NCBI RefSeq assembly: GCF_001742165.1
Contig: NZ_CP016442.1
Coordinates: forward strand, 1,550,001-1,614,000
Length of the DNA: 64,000 nucleotides
Source: Burkholderia stabilis
GTDB lineage: Bacteria > Pseudomonadota > Gammaproteobacteria > Burkholderiales > Burkholderiaceae
Direction: 5' to 3'
The number at the start of each line of letters is the position of its first letter. Position 1 is the first letter of the stretch. A program made the position numbers and the translations under genes. The notes beneath the pieces are model-generated. The model was not told where the DNA came from and made no database searches. It saw nothing but the letters and a program-made list of their open reading frames with translations. Below, one piece after another: positions 19,288 through 29,397 of this stretch.

Positions 19288-21597
19288 TCATTCCGCGTCG
19301 CGCGCCGGCACAAGAATTTCGCGGTTGCCGCTCGACGACATCGCCGACACGAGCCCCGACTGTTCCATCTGTTCGAGCAGCCGCGCCGCGCGGTTGTAGC
19401 CGATCCGCAGATGGCGCTGCACGAGCGAGATCGACGCGCGGCGATTCTTGATGACGATCTCGACCGCCTGGTCGTACAGCGGATCAGACTCGCCGCCGCC
19501 TTCACCGGTTCCCGCACCGGCCGAGCCCTCGTCGCCGTCGGCGGTGCCGCCTTCGAGCAGGCCTTCGACGTAGTTCGGCTCGCCCTGCTCCTTGAGCTTC
19601 TCGACGACGCGATGCACTTCGTCGTCGCCGACGAACGCGCCGTGCACGCGCACCGGCAGCCCGCTGCCGGGCGGCAGGTACAGCATGTCACCCATGCCGA
19701 GCAGCGATTCGGCGCCCATCTGGTCGAGAATCGTGCGCGAATCGATCTTCGACGACACCTGGAACGCGATCCGCGTCGGCACGTTCGCCTTGATCAGGCC
19801 CGTAATCACGTCGACGGACGGACGCTGGGTCGCGAGGATCAGGTGGATGCCGGCCGCACGCGCCTTCTGCGCGATCCGCGCGATCAGCTCTTCCACCTTC
19901 TTGCCGACGACCATCATCAGGTCGGCCAGTTCGTCGATCACGACGACGATGTTGGGCAGGCGGCCGAGCGGCTCCGGATCGTCCGGCGTCAGACTGAACG
20001 GGTTCGGGAGCTTCTCCTCTCGCTTGGCCGCATCGTCGATCTTGTTGTTGTAGCCCGCGAGGTTGCGCACGCCGAGCTTGCTCATCAGCTTGTAGCGGCG
20101 CTCCATCTCCGCGACCGTCCAGTTCAGCGCGTGGCCGGCCTGGCGCATGTCGGTGACGACCGGGCACAGCAGGTGCGGAATGCCTTCGTAGACGCTCATT
20201 TCGAGCATCTTCGGATCGATCAGGATCAGGCGCACCTGCTCGGCGGTCGCCTTGTACAGCAGCGACAGGATCATCGCGTTGATCCCGACCGACTTGCCCG
20301 AACCGGTCGTGCCGGCGACGAGCAGGTGAGGCATCTTCGCGAGATCCGCGCACACGGGCTTGCCGCCGATGTCCTTGCCGAGGCTCAATGTGAGCGCCGA
20401 CGACGCGGCCGCATACACCTCGGAGCCGATGATCTCGGACAGGTGGACCGTCTGGCGGCGCTGGTTCGGCAACTCGAGCGCCATGTAGTTCTTGCCGGGG
20501 ATCGTCTCGACCACGCGGATCGACACGAGCGACAGCGAGCGCGCGAGATCCTTCGCGAGGTTGACGATCTGGCTGCCCTTCACGCCGGTGGCCGGCTCGA
20601 TCTCGTAGCGCGTGACGACCGGGCCCGGATACGCGGCGACGACGCTCGCCTCGACGCCGAAGTCCTTCAGCTTCTTCTCGATCAGGCGCGACGTGAATTC
20701 GAGCGTATCGGCGGAAATCGCTTCCTGGGTTTTCGGCGCGGGATCGAGCAGCGACACCGGCGGCAGCGTCGAATCGCCCGGCAGGTCGGTGAAGAGCGGC
20801 ACCTGGCGCTCGCGCTCGACGCGCTCGGACTTCGCCGGCGTGACGACCGGCGGCACGATCGTCACGGGCTCGTGATCCTCGATGCGCACGCGCTCCTCTT
20901 CCACCTTGCCTTCGCGGCGCACGGCCGCGGCCTCGCCGAGCTTGCGGTCGCGCTCGGCCTCGCGGCGCAGCTTCGCGACGTTGACGGCGGACAGGATCGC
21001 GCCGCCGACGCGCTCGGCGACCGACAGCCACGAGAAGCGGAAATACAGCGACAGGCCGATCGAGAGCGCGATCAGCAGCAGCAGCGTGCCGCCCGTGAAG
21101 CCGAACGCATGCGACATCGCGCCCGCGACCGCTTCGCCGACGACGCCGCCCGGCGCACGCGGCAACTGCACCTTCAGCGACCACATGCGCAGCGCCTCGA
21201 TGCCGTCGCACGCGAGCACGACGAGTACGAACGCGAAGATTTCCGTGAGCCAGCCGATCGGCCGCTCGGGTTCGTCGGGAATCGCCTCGTGGCGCGTGAT
21301 GCGGCGGTAGTTGACGGCGATGCGCCGTGCGAGCGGCACGATCAGCCAGTAGGCCGACAGGCCGAACAGCAGCAGGATGATGTCGGCTGTCCACGCGCCG
21401 ACACGGCCGGCCCAGTTCGAGATGTGGTCCACCTGCGCGGCGTGTGTCCAGCTCGGGTCGCGCCGGCTGTAGCTCAGCAGGGCCATCACCAGAAATGCGC
21501 AGAGCGCGACCTGGAGAATCCAGCGGATCTCCGTGAGGAGCTTCGACATCCGGTGCGGCAACGCCTGTGCCTGGGCGGAATAAGGAGCTTTTGCCAT
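19288..21597 (-). CDS. ftsK: DNA translocase FtsK
   Basis: A 769-residue septal DNA pump coordinating chromosome dimer resolution with division. Four transmembrane helices lie in the first 200 residues. The linker is short and charged (about 210-300), and the alpha/beta motor follows. Walker A is [17 protein letters not shown], Walker B is [15 protein letters not shown], and the RQ/arginine region is [20 protein letters not shown]. The C-terminal gamma winged helix ([20 protein letters not shown] ... [17 protein letters not shown]) recognises KOPS and activates XerCD. The linker is far shorter than in E. coli FtsK (1329 residues), as is normal for betaproteobacteria. It heads the ftsK-lolA operon. 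Confidence 0.97.
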   Translation of the reverse strand: MAKAPYSAQAQALPHRMSKLLTEIRWILQVALCAFLVMALLSYSRRDPSWTHAAQVDHISNWAGRVGAWTADIILLLFGLSAYWLIVPLARRIAVNYRRITRHEAIPDEPERPIGWLTEIFAFVLVVLACDGIEALRMWSLKVQLPRAPGGVVGEAVAGAMSHAFGFTGGTLLLLIALSIGLSLYFRFSWLSVAERVGGAILSAVNVAKLRREAERDRKLGEAAAVRREGKVEEERVRIEDHEPVTIVPPVVTPAKSERVERERQVPLFTDLPGDSTLPPVSLLDPAPKTQEAISADTLEFTSRLIEKKLKDFGVEASVVAAYPGPVVTRYEIEPATGVKGSQIVNLAKDLARSLSLVSIRVVETIPGKNYMALELPNQRRQTVHLSEIIGSEVYAAASSALTLSLGKDIGGKPVCADLAKMPHLLVAGTTGSGKSVGINAMILSLLYKATAEQVRLILIDPKMLEMSVYEGIPHLLCPVVTDMRQAGHALNWTVAEMERRYKLMSKLGVRNLAGYNNKIDDAAKREEKLPNPFSLTPDDPEPLGRLPNIVVVIDELADLMMVVGKKVEELIARIAQKARAAGIHLILATQRPSVDVITGLIKANVPTRIAFQVSSKIDSRTILDQMGAESLLGMGDMLYLPPGSGLPVRVHGAFVGDDEVHRVVEKLKEQGEPNYVEGLLEGGTADGDEGSAGAGTGEGGGESDPLYDQAVEIVIKNRRASISLVQRHLRIGYNRAARLLEQMEQSGLVSAMSSSGNREILVPARDAE

Positions 21598-21650
21598 GAA
21601 TCCGTATAAAGAGGACGGGCCGCGCGCCCGCCTGTCGTTCGATCCCGCTT

Positions 21651-21678
21651 ATTGTAAACGCTGCACCGGGCCGCCAAG
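21651..21678 (-). promoter_or_regulatory. Putative ftsK promoter
   Basis: On the minus strand, CTTGGC (21673-21678) and TACAAT (21651-21656) are 16 bases apart, about 54 bases before the ftsK start. It lies in the divergent ftsK/trxB intergenic region. Confidence 0.4.
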
Positions 21679-21863
21679 TGTAAATGACGGTTACATAACA
21701 GGGCCGGGGTGCCGAACCGGGCGCCGCAAGCGACCAAAACGGCCGACCGCGCCGTGGCCCGACCGTGCGGCAACGCGCCGCCGCATGCCGGCCGGACGCG
21801 CTGCCTGCCGCGCCGGCACGCGAAGCCCGCCGCGAAACGCTATCGCCGCGATTGAAACTCTCG

Positions 21864-21894
21864 TTCGGCAACGCAGCAACGGGGCCTTTATAAT
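21864..21894 (+). promoter_or_regulatory. Putative trxB promoter
   Basis: A perfect TATAAT at 21889-21894 lies about 98 bases before the trxB start. The -35 region is weak (TTCGGC at 21864-21869, spacing 19). The rest of the 394-base divergent region contains nothing else recognisable. Confidence 0.4.
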
Positions 21895-21904
21895 GCGCGT
21901 CTGA

Positions 21905-22954
<1,050 letters not shown>

Positions 22955-23011
22955 GCAAGCCTTCCCGCGCCGGGCGCTACAATGGCGTCCGCTGCCGCGA
23001 AGCTGGCCGGA

Positions 23012-23042
23012 AAGCCGCTGCCGTCGCGCAGCGGCTTTTTTT
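23012..23042 (+). terminator. Rho-independent terminator after trxB
   Basis: AAGCCGCTGC pairs with GCAGCGGCTT over a six-base loop and is followed by seven T. It lies about 60 bases past the trxB stop and 40 bases before the smr start. Confidence 0.9.
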
Positions 23043-23082
23043 GTGCCCGCGCGCCCGAACGCGCCTGCCCTGCTACCGAATC

Positions 23083-23862
23083 ATGGCAAAGAACCAGCCC
23101 CATCCGAGCGATCCCGCGAAGCGTCAGATCGCCGCCCGCCCCGCGAACCCAACGCCCGCCACGCCGCCGCCCGCGCCCGATCCGGCCGCCTTGCGCGGCC
23201 AGGGCCTCGCCGGCCTCGGCGCGTTGCGCGCGAACCTGAAGGGCGAAGCCGAACGCCGCGAGCGCACACGCATCGAAACCGCGAAGGCCGAGCGCAAGGC
23301 CGAAGCCGACGCGAACCTGTTCCGCAACGAAATCGGCGCGATCCAGCCGCTGAACGCGCCGCCGCGCGCGGCAGCCGGCCGGACCCCGCCCGACCCGGTG
23401 CCGAAGCAGACGCAGCGCGACGAGGAAGCGGTGTTGAACGCGACGCTGTCCGACGAATTCGATCCCGAGACGCTGCTCGACACCGACGAGTCGCTGTACT
23501 ACCACCGCCCCGGCATCAGCCGCGACGTCGTGCGCAAGCTGAGAAGCGGCGCGTGGATCGTGCAGGCGCAGATCGACCTGCACGGGATGCGCCGCGACGA
23601 AGCGCGCGACGCGCTCGCCGAATTCATCCGCGAAGCCGGCAAGAAGGGGCTGCGCTGCCTGCGCGTGATCCACGGCAAGGGGCTCGGCTCGATCGGCAAG
23701 GAGCCCGTGCTCAAAGGCAAGGTGCGCGCATGGCTCGTGCAGAAGGAAGAAGTGATCGCGTTCTGCGAGGCCCGCGGCAACGACGGCGGCGCGGGCGCGG
23801 TGCTCGTGCTGCTGCAGCCGCCCGCGGCGCCCGGCGACCGGGGGACGCGTGCCGCATCCTAG
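23083..23862 (+). CDS. Smr/MutS2 C-terminal domain protein
   Basis: A 259-residue protein with a disordered Pro/Ala-rich N-terminus and a charged helical middle (about residues 55-100). The C-terminal Smr domain begins near residue 165: IDLHGMRRDEARDALAEFI, then RVIHGKGLGS and KVRAWLVQKEEVIAFCEA. Smr domains bind or nick branched nucleic acids or structured RNA. The LDLHG and HGKG motifs are intact (here IDLHG and HGKGLGS). The specific role of stand-alone proteobacterial Smr proteins is unclear. It overlaps the following channel gene by 14 bases, implying translational coupling. Confidence 0.9.
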   Translation: MAKNQPHPSDPAKRQIAARPANPTPATPPPAPDPAALRGQGLAGLGALRANLKGEAERRERTRIETAKAERKAEADANLFRNEIGAIQPLNAPPRAAAGRTPPDPVPKQTQRDEEAVLNATLSDEFDPETLLDTDESLYYHRPGISRDVVRKLRSGAWIVQAQIDLHGMRRDEARDALAEFIREAGKKGLRCLRVIHGKGLGSIGKEPVLKGKVRAWLVQKEEVIAFCEARGNDGGAGAVLVLLQPPAAPGDRGTRAAS

Positions 23863-24472
23863 GCTGACGCTCGCGATCGCCATCCTCGAGGCGATCGCCA
23901 CGCTGGCCTTCGCGATCTCCGGCTTCATCGAGGCGCGCAAGAACCGCCTCGACTCGGTCGGCACGTTCGTCGTCGCGCTCGCCACCGCATTCGGCGGGGG
24001 CACGCTGCGCGACATCCTGCTCGAACGCCGGCCGTTCTACTGGGTCGTGCACGACGACTACGTGATCGCGATCTTCGTGCTCGCGTTGTTCGCGCCGTTC
24101 GTGCTGCGGATGCTGTCGCGGATATCGGCCGAGCGGCTGCTACTGGTGGCCGACGCGATCGGGCTCGGGATCTTCAGCATCTCGGGCACGGCGATCGCGC
24201 TCGATGCCGAGATGCCGCGCTTCATCGCGGTGATGATGGGCGTGATCACCGGCGTGGTCGGCGGGATCGTGCGCGACGTGCTGTGCAACGACATCCCGCT
24301 GATCCTGCGCGATTCGCGGCCTTACGCGACCTGCGCGTTCGTCGGCTGCTGGTTCTACTTGCTGCTCGTGTGGCTGCAGTTCGACTCGGTGTACAGCGTG
24401 CTGCTCGCGACCGGCTTCATCCTCGTCGCGCGGCTGGCGACGTTCAAGTTCGACGTGCGGCTGCCGCACTGA
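23849..24472 (+). CDS. TRIC-type (YadS/UPF0126) cation channel family protein
   Basis: A 207-residue membrane protein with about seven hydrophobic segments. It contains two related repeats, each with a conserved glycine-rich kink: ATAFGGGTLRDILLERRPFYWV in the first and GVITGVVGGIVRDVLCNDIPLIL in the second. This is the trimeric intracellular cation channel fold of prokaryotic TRIC proteins (YadS, UPF0126). The start is a GTG at 23849, inside the end of smr; no better in-frame start with a full first helix is available. It is the end of the smr unit, with a terminator after it. Confidence 0.88.
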   Translation: MPHPRLTLAIAILEAIATLAFAISGFIEARKNRLDSVGTFVVALATAFGGGTLRDILLERRPFYWVVHDDYVIAIFVLALFAPFVLRMLSRISAERLLLVADAIGLGIFSISGTAIALDAEMPRFIAVMMGVITGVVGGIVRDVLCNDIPLILRDSRPYATCAFVGCWFYLLLVWLQFDSVYSVLLATGFILVARLATFKFDVRLPH

Positions 24473-24517
24473 GCGCCGCCGCACCACTCACTGCATCGCC
24501 AGAAACTCGCCAGAAAC

Positions 24518-24546
24518 AAAAGGGGCCGTTCGAGACGGCCCCTTTT
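24518..24546. terminator. Bidirectional terminator between TRIC and ugpC
   Basis: AAAAGGGGCCGT pairs with ACGGCCCCTTTT, flanked by A-run and T-run on both sides, in the gap between two convergent transcripts. Confidence 0.88.
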
Positions 24547-24571
24547 TCTTTCGTTCAGCGCATCCGCCGCA

Positions 24572-25690
24572 TCACGCGATCCGCTCTTCCGACGCCGGAT
24601 CGAACAGCACGGCCTTCGACACGTCGAACAGCAGCGACTGCGTCTGCCCCGGCTGCGGATTCGCGGCCGGATGCACGCGGCTCACGATGCGCTTGCCGTT
24701 CACCTGCGCGAACACGTGCGTGTCGGGCCCGGTCGGCTCGGTCACGTCGACGCGCACGTCGACCGGCTGCAGCTGCGACGTCTCGCCGTTGTGCGCGCTG
24801 CGCGCATCGGTGATGCGCTCCGGACGCAGGCCGAGAATCACCTCGCGGCCGACGTGGCCGTTCATCCGCGTCGCGTCGAACGGCAGGTTCAGCACGCCGC
24901 GCGTCGCGCCGGTGTCGATCTCGATGCCGACGCCGCTGCCCTGCCCGACCAGCCGGCCGTTGATGAAGTTCATCGGCGGCGCGCCGATGAAGCCCGCAAC
25001 GAACAGGTTCGACGGCGAATCGTAGATGTCCTGCGGCGCGCCGAACTGCTGGACGACGCCGTCCTTCATCACCGCGATCCGGTCGCCGAGCGTCATCGCC
25101 TCGATCTGGTCGTGCGTCACGTAGACGATCGTCGTGCCGAGGCGCTGGTGCAGCAGCTTGATTTCGGCGCGCATTTCGATGCGCAGCTTCGCGTCGAGGT
25201 TCGACAGCGGCTCGTCGAACAGGAACAGCGCGGGATCGCGCGCGAGCGCGCGGCCCATCGCGACGCGCTGGCGCTGGCCGCCCGACAGCTGGCCCGGCTT
25301 GCGGTCGAGCAGGTGCTCGATCTGCAGCATCGACGACACGCGCTCGACGATCTGCTTCTGCTCCTGCTTCGGCACCTTGCGGATGTTCAGGCCGAACGAG
25401 ATGTTCTCGCGCACCGTCATCGACGGATACAGCGCGTACGACTGGAACACCATCGCGATGTCGCGATCCTTCGGCGACAGGTCGTTGACGACCTTGCCGT
25501 CGATGCTGATCTCGCCGCTCGTCACGGTCTCGAGCCCGGCGATCATGTTGAGCAGCGTCGATTTCCCGCAGCCCGAACCGCCGACCAGGATCAGGAACTG
25601 TCCGTCCTCGATCTCGATGTCGACACCCTTCAGGACCGGCACCCCGTTCGGGTAGGTCTTGTACACGTCACGGATGGAAAGGCTTGCCAT
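24572..25690 (-). CDS. ugpC: Sugar ABC transporter ATPase (UgpC/MalK type)
   Basis: A 372-residue ATP-binding subunit that powers the neighbouring permeases. Walker A is [16 protein letters not shown] (about 37-52), the Q-loop VFQSYALYP, the signature [19 protein letters not shown], Walker [17 protein letters not shown] and the switch histidine in [15 protein letters not shown]. The C-terminal 130 residues form the regulatory OB-fold (TOBE) domain typical of MalK/UgpC. In Pseudomonas glucose operons the equivalent gene is gtsD. It is the last gene of the gts operon, 105 bases after the second permease. The gap to its neighbour contains no terminator. Confidence 0.93.
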   Translation of the reverse strand: MASLSIRDVYKTYPNGVPVLKGVDIEIEDGQFLILVGGSGCGKSTLLNMIAGLETVTSGEISIDGKVVNDLSPKDRDIAMVFQSYALYPSMTVRENISFGLNIRKVPKQEQKQIVERVSSMLQIEHLLDRKPGQLSGGQRQRVAMGRALARDPALFLFDEPLSNLDAKLRIEMRAEIKLLHQRLGTTIVYVTHDQIEAMTLGDRIAVMKDGVVQQFGAPQDIYDSPSNLFVAGFIGAPPMNFINGRLVGQGSGVGIEIDTGATRGVLNLPFDATRMNGHVGREVILGLRPERITDARSAHNGETSQLQPVDVRVDVTEPTGPDTHVFAQVNGKRIVSRVHPAANPQPGQTQSLLFDVSKAVLFDPASEERIA

Positions 25691-25795
25691 GCTGTGAATC
25701 CTCAGTCTCGCGCAGCGCGCACAGGCGCCGCGTCGGGTTCGTTTCGATGCGCCGCGCGTCGCGCGGCCGGTTCGTCGTGTTTCGCGTTGCCGCGC

Positions 25796-26653
25796 TTACC
25801 CCTTCACCGCGCCTGCCGTCAGCCCGCGCACGAAGTAGCGGCCGGCGACGATGTAGACGAGCAGCGTCGGCAGCGCGGCGATGATCGCGCCGGCCATGTC
25901 GACGTTGTATTCCTTCACGCCCGTCGACGTGTTGACGAGGTTGTTCAGCGCCACCGTGATCGGCATCGAATCGACGCCGGAGAACACGATCCCGAACAGG
26001 AAGTCGTTCCAGATCTGCGTGAATTGCCAGATCAGGCACACCATGAAGATCGGCAGCGACACCGGCAGCAGGATCTTCGTGAAGATCGTGAAGAAACCCG
26101 CGCCGTCGATGCGCGCGGCCTTCACGAGTTCGGCCGGCACGCTCACGTAGAAGTTGCGGAAGAACATCGTCGTGAACGCGATCCCGTAGACGACGTGCAC
26201 GAACACGAGGCCGGGTATCGTATTGGCGAGGCCGAGCATCCCCTGCAGGCGCGCCATCGGCAGCAGGATCACCTGGAACGGGATGAAGCAGCCGACCAGC
26301 ATCATCGTGAACAGCGCATCCGCGCCGCGAAAGCGCCAGTGCGTGAGCACGTAGCCGTTGAACGCGCCGATCAGCGACGAGATCAGCACGGCCGGGATCA
26401 CCATCTCCAGCGAGTTCAGGAAGAACGGCTTCATGCCGTCGCAGCGCACGCCGGTACACGCCCCGCTCCACGCCTTCACCCACGGATCGATGGTCCAGCT
26501 CGTCGGCGGCGTCAGCAGGTTGCCGGTGCGCAGCTGGTCGAGATCCTTGAACGACGTCGACAGCATCACGTAGATCGGGAACAGGAAATACAGCGCGAAC
26601 AGGATCAGCGCCGCATAGATCACTGCCCGGCTGATCGTCATCTTAGGCTGCAT
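25796..26653 (-). CDS. gtsC: Sugar ABC transporter permease, GtsC/MalG type
   Basis: A 285-residue inner-membrane permease with six helices. The EAA loop that docks onto the ATPase is AELVKAARIDGAGFFTIFTKILLPVSLPI. The first helix (YAALILFALYFLFPIYVMLS) and the ending (RYFVRGLTAGAVKG) are characteristic of MalG-like subunits of sugar importers. Its start overlaps the end of the upstream permease gene by 11 bases, so the two are translationally coupled. Together with GtsB it forms the membrane channel for glucose (or mannose). Confidence 0.92.
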   Translation of the reverse strand: MQPKMTISRAVIYAALILFALYFLFPIYVMLSTSFKDLDQLRTGNLLTPPTSWTIDPWVKAWSGACTGVRCDGMKPFFLNSLEMVIPAVLISSLIGAFNGYVLTHWRFRGADALFTMMLVGCFIPFQVILLPMARLQGMLGLANTIPGLVFVHVVYGIAFTTMFFRNFYVSVPAELVKAARIDGAGFFTIFTKILLPVSLPIFMVCLIWQFTQIWNDFLFGIVFSGVDSMPITVALNNLVNTSTGVKEYNVDMAGAIIAALPTLLVYIVAGRYFVRGLTAGAVKG

Positions 26654-27581
26654 TGCGGGTGCTCCTCGATTCCATATACATCAGCGGCACCAGCACCGCG
26701 ACCACGGTCGCGAGCATCATCACCGACGACGCCGCGCCGAGCCCCAGCTGGCCGCGGTTGAACGAAAACGTATACATGAACATCGCCGGCAGCGACGACG
26801 ACGTGCCCGGGCCGCCCGCCGTCAGCGCGACGACGAGGTCGAAGGTCTTGATCGTGATGTGGCAGAGAATCAGCAGCACCGAGAAGAACACCGGACGCAT
26901 GCTCGGGATCACGATCTTGCGGTAGATGGTCGGCAGCGTCGCGCCGTCCACCTGCGCAGCCTTGAAGATCTCGGCGTCGACGCCGCGCAGCCCCGCGAGG
27001 AACAGCGCCATCACGAAGCCGGTCGATTGCCACACGGCCGCGATCACCACGCAGAAGATCGCCTTGTCCGGATCGTCGAGCCAGCCGAACGAGAAGCTCG
27101 TCCAGCCCCAGTCGTGCATCACCTTCTCGAGGCCGAGGCCCGGGTTCAGGATCCACTGCCACGCGGTGCCCGTGACGATGAACGATAGCGCCATCGGGTA
27201 CAGGAAGATCGCGCGCAGCGCGCCTTCGTTGCGGATCCGCTGGTCGAGCAGGATCGCGAGGAACAGCCCGAGCGCGACGCAGATCACGATGAACGGGATC
27301 CCGAACCAGCCGAGGTTCGCGGCGGAGGTCCACCACACGTCGTTCTGGAACAGGTCCGAGTAACGGCCGAAGCCGTCGAATTCGTAGTTCGGCAACAGCC
27401 GCGAGTTGGTCAGCGACAGATAGCCGGTAATCAGGATGAAGCCGTAGATGAACACCACGGCGATCGCGACGCTCGGCGCAAGCACGAGCTTCGGAATCCA
27501 GCGATCGGCGAAGGCCGACATCGGCGACGTGCGCCGTGCATCGGCAGCGCCGGATCCGTTTCCGCTAAGAGGGGCAGCCAC
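26643..27581 (-). CDS. gtsB: Sugar ABC transporter permease, GtsB/MalF type
   Basis: A 312-residue permease with six main helices. It includes a periplasmic loop (NSRLLPNYEFDGFGRYSDLF) and the EAA loop AEIFKAAQVDGATLPTIYRKIVIPSM. The GTG at 27579-27581 was chosen because AGGAG precedes it at nine bases; an ATG further upstream lies in non-conserved sequence. The gene is preceded by an attenuator-like hairpin after gtsA, so it is expected to be expressed less than the binding protein. It is homologous to MalF-like subunits of glucose/mannose importers. Confidence 0.9.
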   Translation of the reverse strand: MAAPLSGNGSGAADARRTSPMSAFADRWIPKLVLAPSVAIAVVFIYGFILITGYLSLTNSRLLPNYEFDGFGRYSDLFQNDVWWTSAANLGWFGIPFIVICVALGLFLAILLDQRIRNEGALRAIFLYPMALSFIVTGTAWQWILNPGLGLEKVMHDWGWTSFSFGWLDDPDKAIFCVVIAAVWQSTGFVMALFLAGLRGVDAEIFKAAQVDGATLPTIYRKIVIPSMRPVFFSVLLILCHITIKTFDLVVALTAGGPGTSSSLPAMFMYTFSFNRGQLGLGAASSVMMLATVVAVLVPLMYMESRSTRNAA

Positions 27582-27671
27582 TTGATTCGACTCCTGGAAC
27601 GAGGGCGACGCAGGCCGGGCCGGCGCCGGGTACGGCACGGGCCCGCGGGCGAGCCCGTTTGCTGCACATGC

Positions 27672-27708
27672 AAAAACGCCCGGCCGATGAAGCGTTTCCG
27701 GCCGGGCG
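27672..27708 (-). terminator. Intra-operon attenuating terminator between gtsA and gtsB
   Basis: On the minus strand, CGCCCGGCC pairs with GGCCGGGCG around a 14-base loop and is followed by TTTTTG. It lies 12 bases after the gtsA stop. Such partial terminators keep binding-protein levels above permease levels. Confidence 0.75.
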
Positions 27709-27719
27709 CCTGTCGCGCG

Positions 27720-28967
27720 TTACTTGACCTTCGCGGCCTTCGCGAGCGCGGCGACCGCGCTCTTCGAATCCTGCTGCGAGTTCATGAACTTCGTCACGAC
27801 GTCCGTGATCGCGCCGGCGGTCGCATCGCTTTGCGCCATCCCGTGCGCGAGCGACGGCACGAAGCCGCCCGACTTGATTGCGGTCTGCTCGTCGGCGTAC
27901 GACTTCTTCGCGCAGTCGTCGAACTTGTCCATCTTCACGCCGAGGCGCACCGGCACCGAGCCCTTCAGCAGGCTGAACTGCTCCTGGAAGTCCGGCGTCA
28001 TGATGGTCTTCGCGAGCGCGAGCTGGCCCGGCGTCGCGGCCTTCTCGCCCTTCTGCTGGAAGAACACGAACGAATCGACGTTGAACGTGTACGCATTCGC
28101 CGTACCCGGCACCGCCGCGCAGATGTAGTCCTTGCCCGCCTTCTTGCCCGCGTTCTCGAACTCGCCCTTCGCCCAGTCGCCCATGAACTGCATGCCGGCC
28201 TTGCCGTTGATCACCATCGCGGTCGCGAGGTTCCAGTCGCGGCCGTTGCGGCCGGTATCGAAGTAGCCCTGGATCTTGCGCACCGTGTCGAACACGGACA
28301 GCATCTGCGGCGACGTGAGCGTCGCCTGGTCGAGGTCGACCAGCGCCTTCCGGTAGAACGCCGGGCCCTGCGACAGCACGACGTCTTCCCACAGCGTCAG
28401 GTCCTGCCACGGCTGGCCGCCCATCGCGACCGGCTGGATGCCCGCGGCCTTCAGCTTGTCGGCCACCGCGAAGAATTCAGGCCAGGTGGTCGGCACCTTC
28501 GCGCCGACCTTGTCGAGCGCGGCCTTGTTGATGTACAGCCAGTTCACGCGGTGCACCGAGAACGGCGCAGCGACGGTGTGGCCCTTGTACTTGATGATCT
28601 TGTCGATTTCCGGCGGCAGGTTCTGCTTCCAGTCGCCTGCGGCGGAATCGATGTTGACGAGCACGCCCTGGTCGGCCCAGTCCTGGATCAGCGGACCCTT
28701 GATCTGCGCGGCCGACGGTGCGTCGCCGCTGATCACCTTGGTCTTCAGCGCGGTCATCGCCGCCGCGCCCGCGCCGCCCGCCACCGCGAAGTCCTTCCAC
28801 ACGTAGCCCTGCTTCTGCAGGTCGTCCTTCAGCACGCCGACGGCCTTCGACTCGCCGCCCGAGGTCCACCAGTGCAGCACCGTGACATTCTCGGCTGCCT
28901 GCGCCGCCACGGCGCCAGCCATCAGACCTGCGGCGCAGAGCGCACCCATGATCGAGCGAACTTTCAT
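27720..28967 (-). CDS. gtsA: Glucose/mannose ABC transporter substrate-binding protein
   Basis: A 415-residue periplasmic binding protein (family 1 extracellular solute-binding) with a Sec signal peptide cut after about residue 25 (VAAQAAE). Features typical of glucose-binding GtsA proteins include NVTVLHWWTSGGESKAVGVL at the mature start, NWLYINKAAL, the WQDLTLWEDVV region, and NAYTFNVDSFVFF. A pair of cysteines (CAAV and DDCAKK) is present. Residue-level ligand contacts cannot be confirmed here. The link to glucose is inferred from the adjacent zwf-pgl-glk genes and overall resemblance. It heads the gtsABC-ugpC operon. Confidence 0.9.
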   Translation of the reverse strand: MKVRSIMGALCAAGLMAGAVAAQAAENVTVLHWWTSGGESKAVGVLKDDLQKQGYVWKDFAVAGGAGAAAMTALKTKVISGDAPSAAQIKGPLIQDWADQGVLVNIDSAAGDWKQNLPPEIDKIIKYKGHTVAAPFSVHRVNWLYINKAALDKVGAKVPTTWPEFFAVADKLKAAGIQPVAMGGQPWQDLTLWEDVVLSQGPAFYRKALVDLDQATLTSPQMLSVFDTVRKIQGYFDTGRNGRDWNLATAMVINGKAGMQFMGDWAKGEFENAGKKAGKDYICAAVPGTANAYTFNVDSFVFFQQKGEKAATPGQLALAKTIMTPDFQEQFSLLKGSVPVRLGVKMDKFDDCAKKSYADEQTAIKSGGFVPSLAHGMAQSDATAGAITDVVTKFMNSQQDSKSAVAALAKAAKVK

Positions 28968-29105
28968 TACTTATCTCCTCCAGACTGAATCAACTCGTGA
29001 GGTTCCCTCACCGGGAACCGGCTTCTTGATAAACGACGGGGAAATCGAGCCGCGGGACGCATGCAGCGTACGGGCCGATGACCGGCCGGGCTCTTACAGA
29101 AAGCG

Positions 29106-29119
29106 TGAATCGAGATTCA
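29106..29119. promoter_or_regulatory. Palindrome in the gts/zwf divergent region
   Basis: TGAATC-GA-GATTCA, a perfect 14-base palindromic arrangement, lies about 140 bases upstream of gtsA. It could be an operator for the gts operon; the cognate regulator is unknown. Confidence 0.35.
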
Positions 29120-29312
29120 ACGGCGTGTCTCCTCTTTGTGTTTCTGGCCCGCCGCGATGATGCGGCGCGAGCCCGGGGCAGACGGCGCGCCGACGATGCG
29201 CGCTGTCAATGTCCGATAACATTCGGCACATGGCATTCCCGAAGGCGAAGCTCGCGCAGTTCATCGACCGCACTTCTTTTTTTCTTCACCCAGGTGCTAC
29301 CCCTTGCGGCGG

Positions 29313-29331
29313 ATTGTAGTTAAACTACAAT
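29313..29331. promoter_or_regulatory. HexR-like operator upstream of zwf
   Basis: ATTGTAGTTAAACTACAAT is a perfect 19-bp palindrome with a single central base. Its core TGTAGTTAAACTACA is nearly the same as the HexR consensus known from gamma-proteobacteria (TGTAATTAAATTACA). It is 66 bases before the zwf start. The RpiR-type domain that would bind it is the C-terminal half of the glucokinase fusion in the same operon. A HexR-type repressor is released by KDPG, so the prediction is induction by glucose catabolism. Confidence 0.8.
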
Positions 29332-29397
29332 TCAGTGTCAAAAATATTTTTATCGCACTACGGATCGCTTCCCAGCACCCCAACCCGGCGGAGACAC

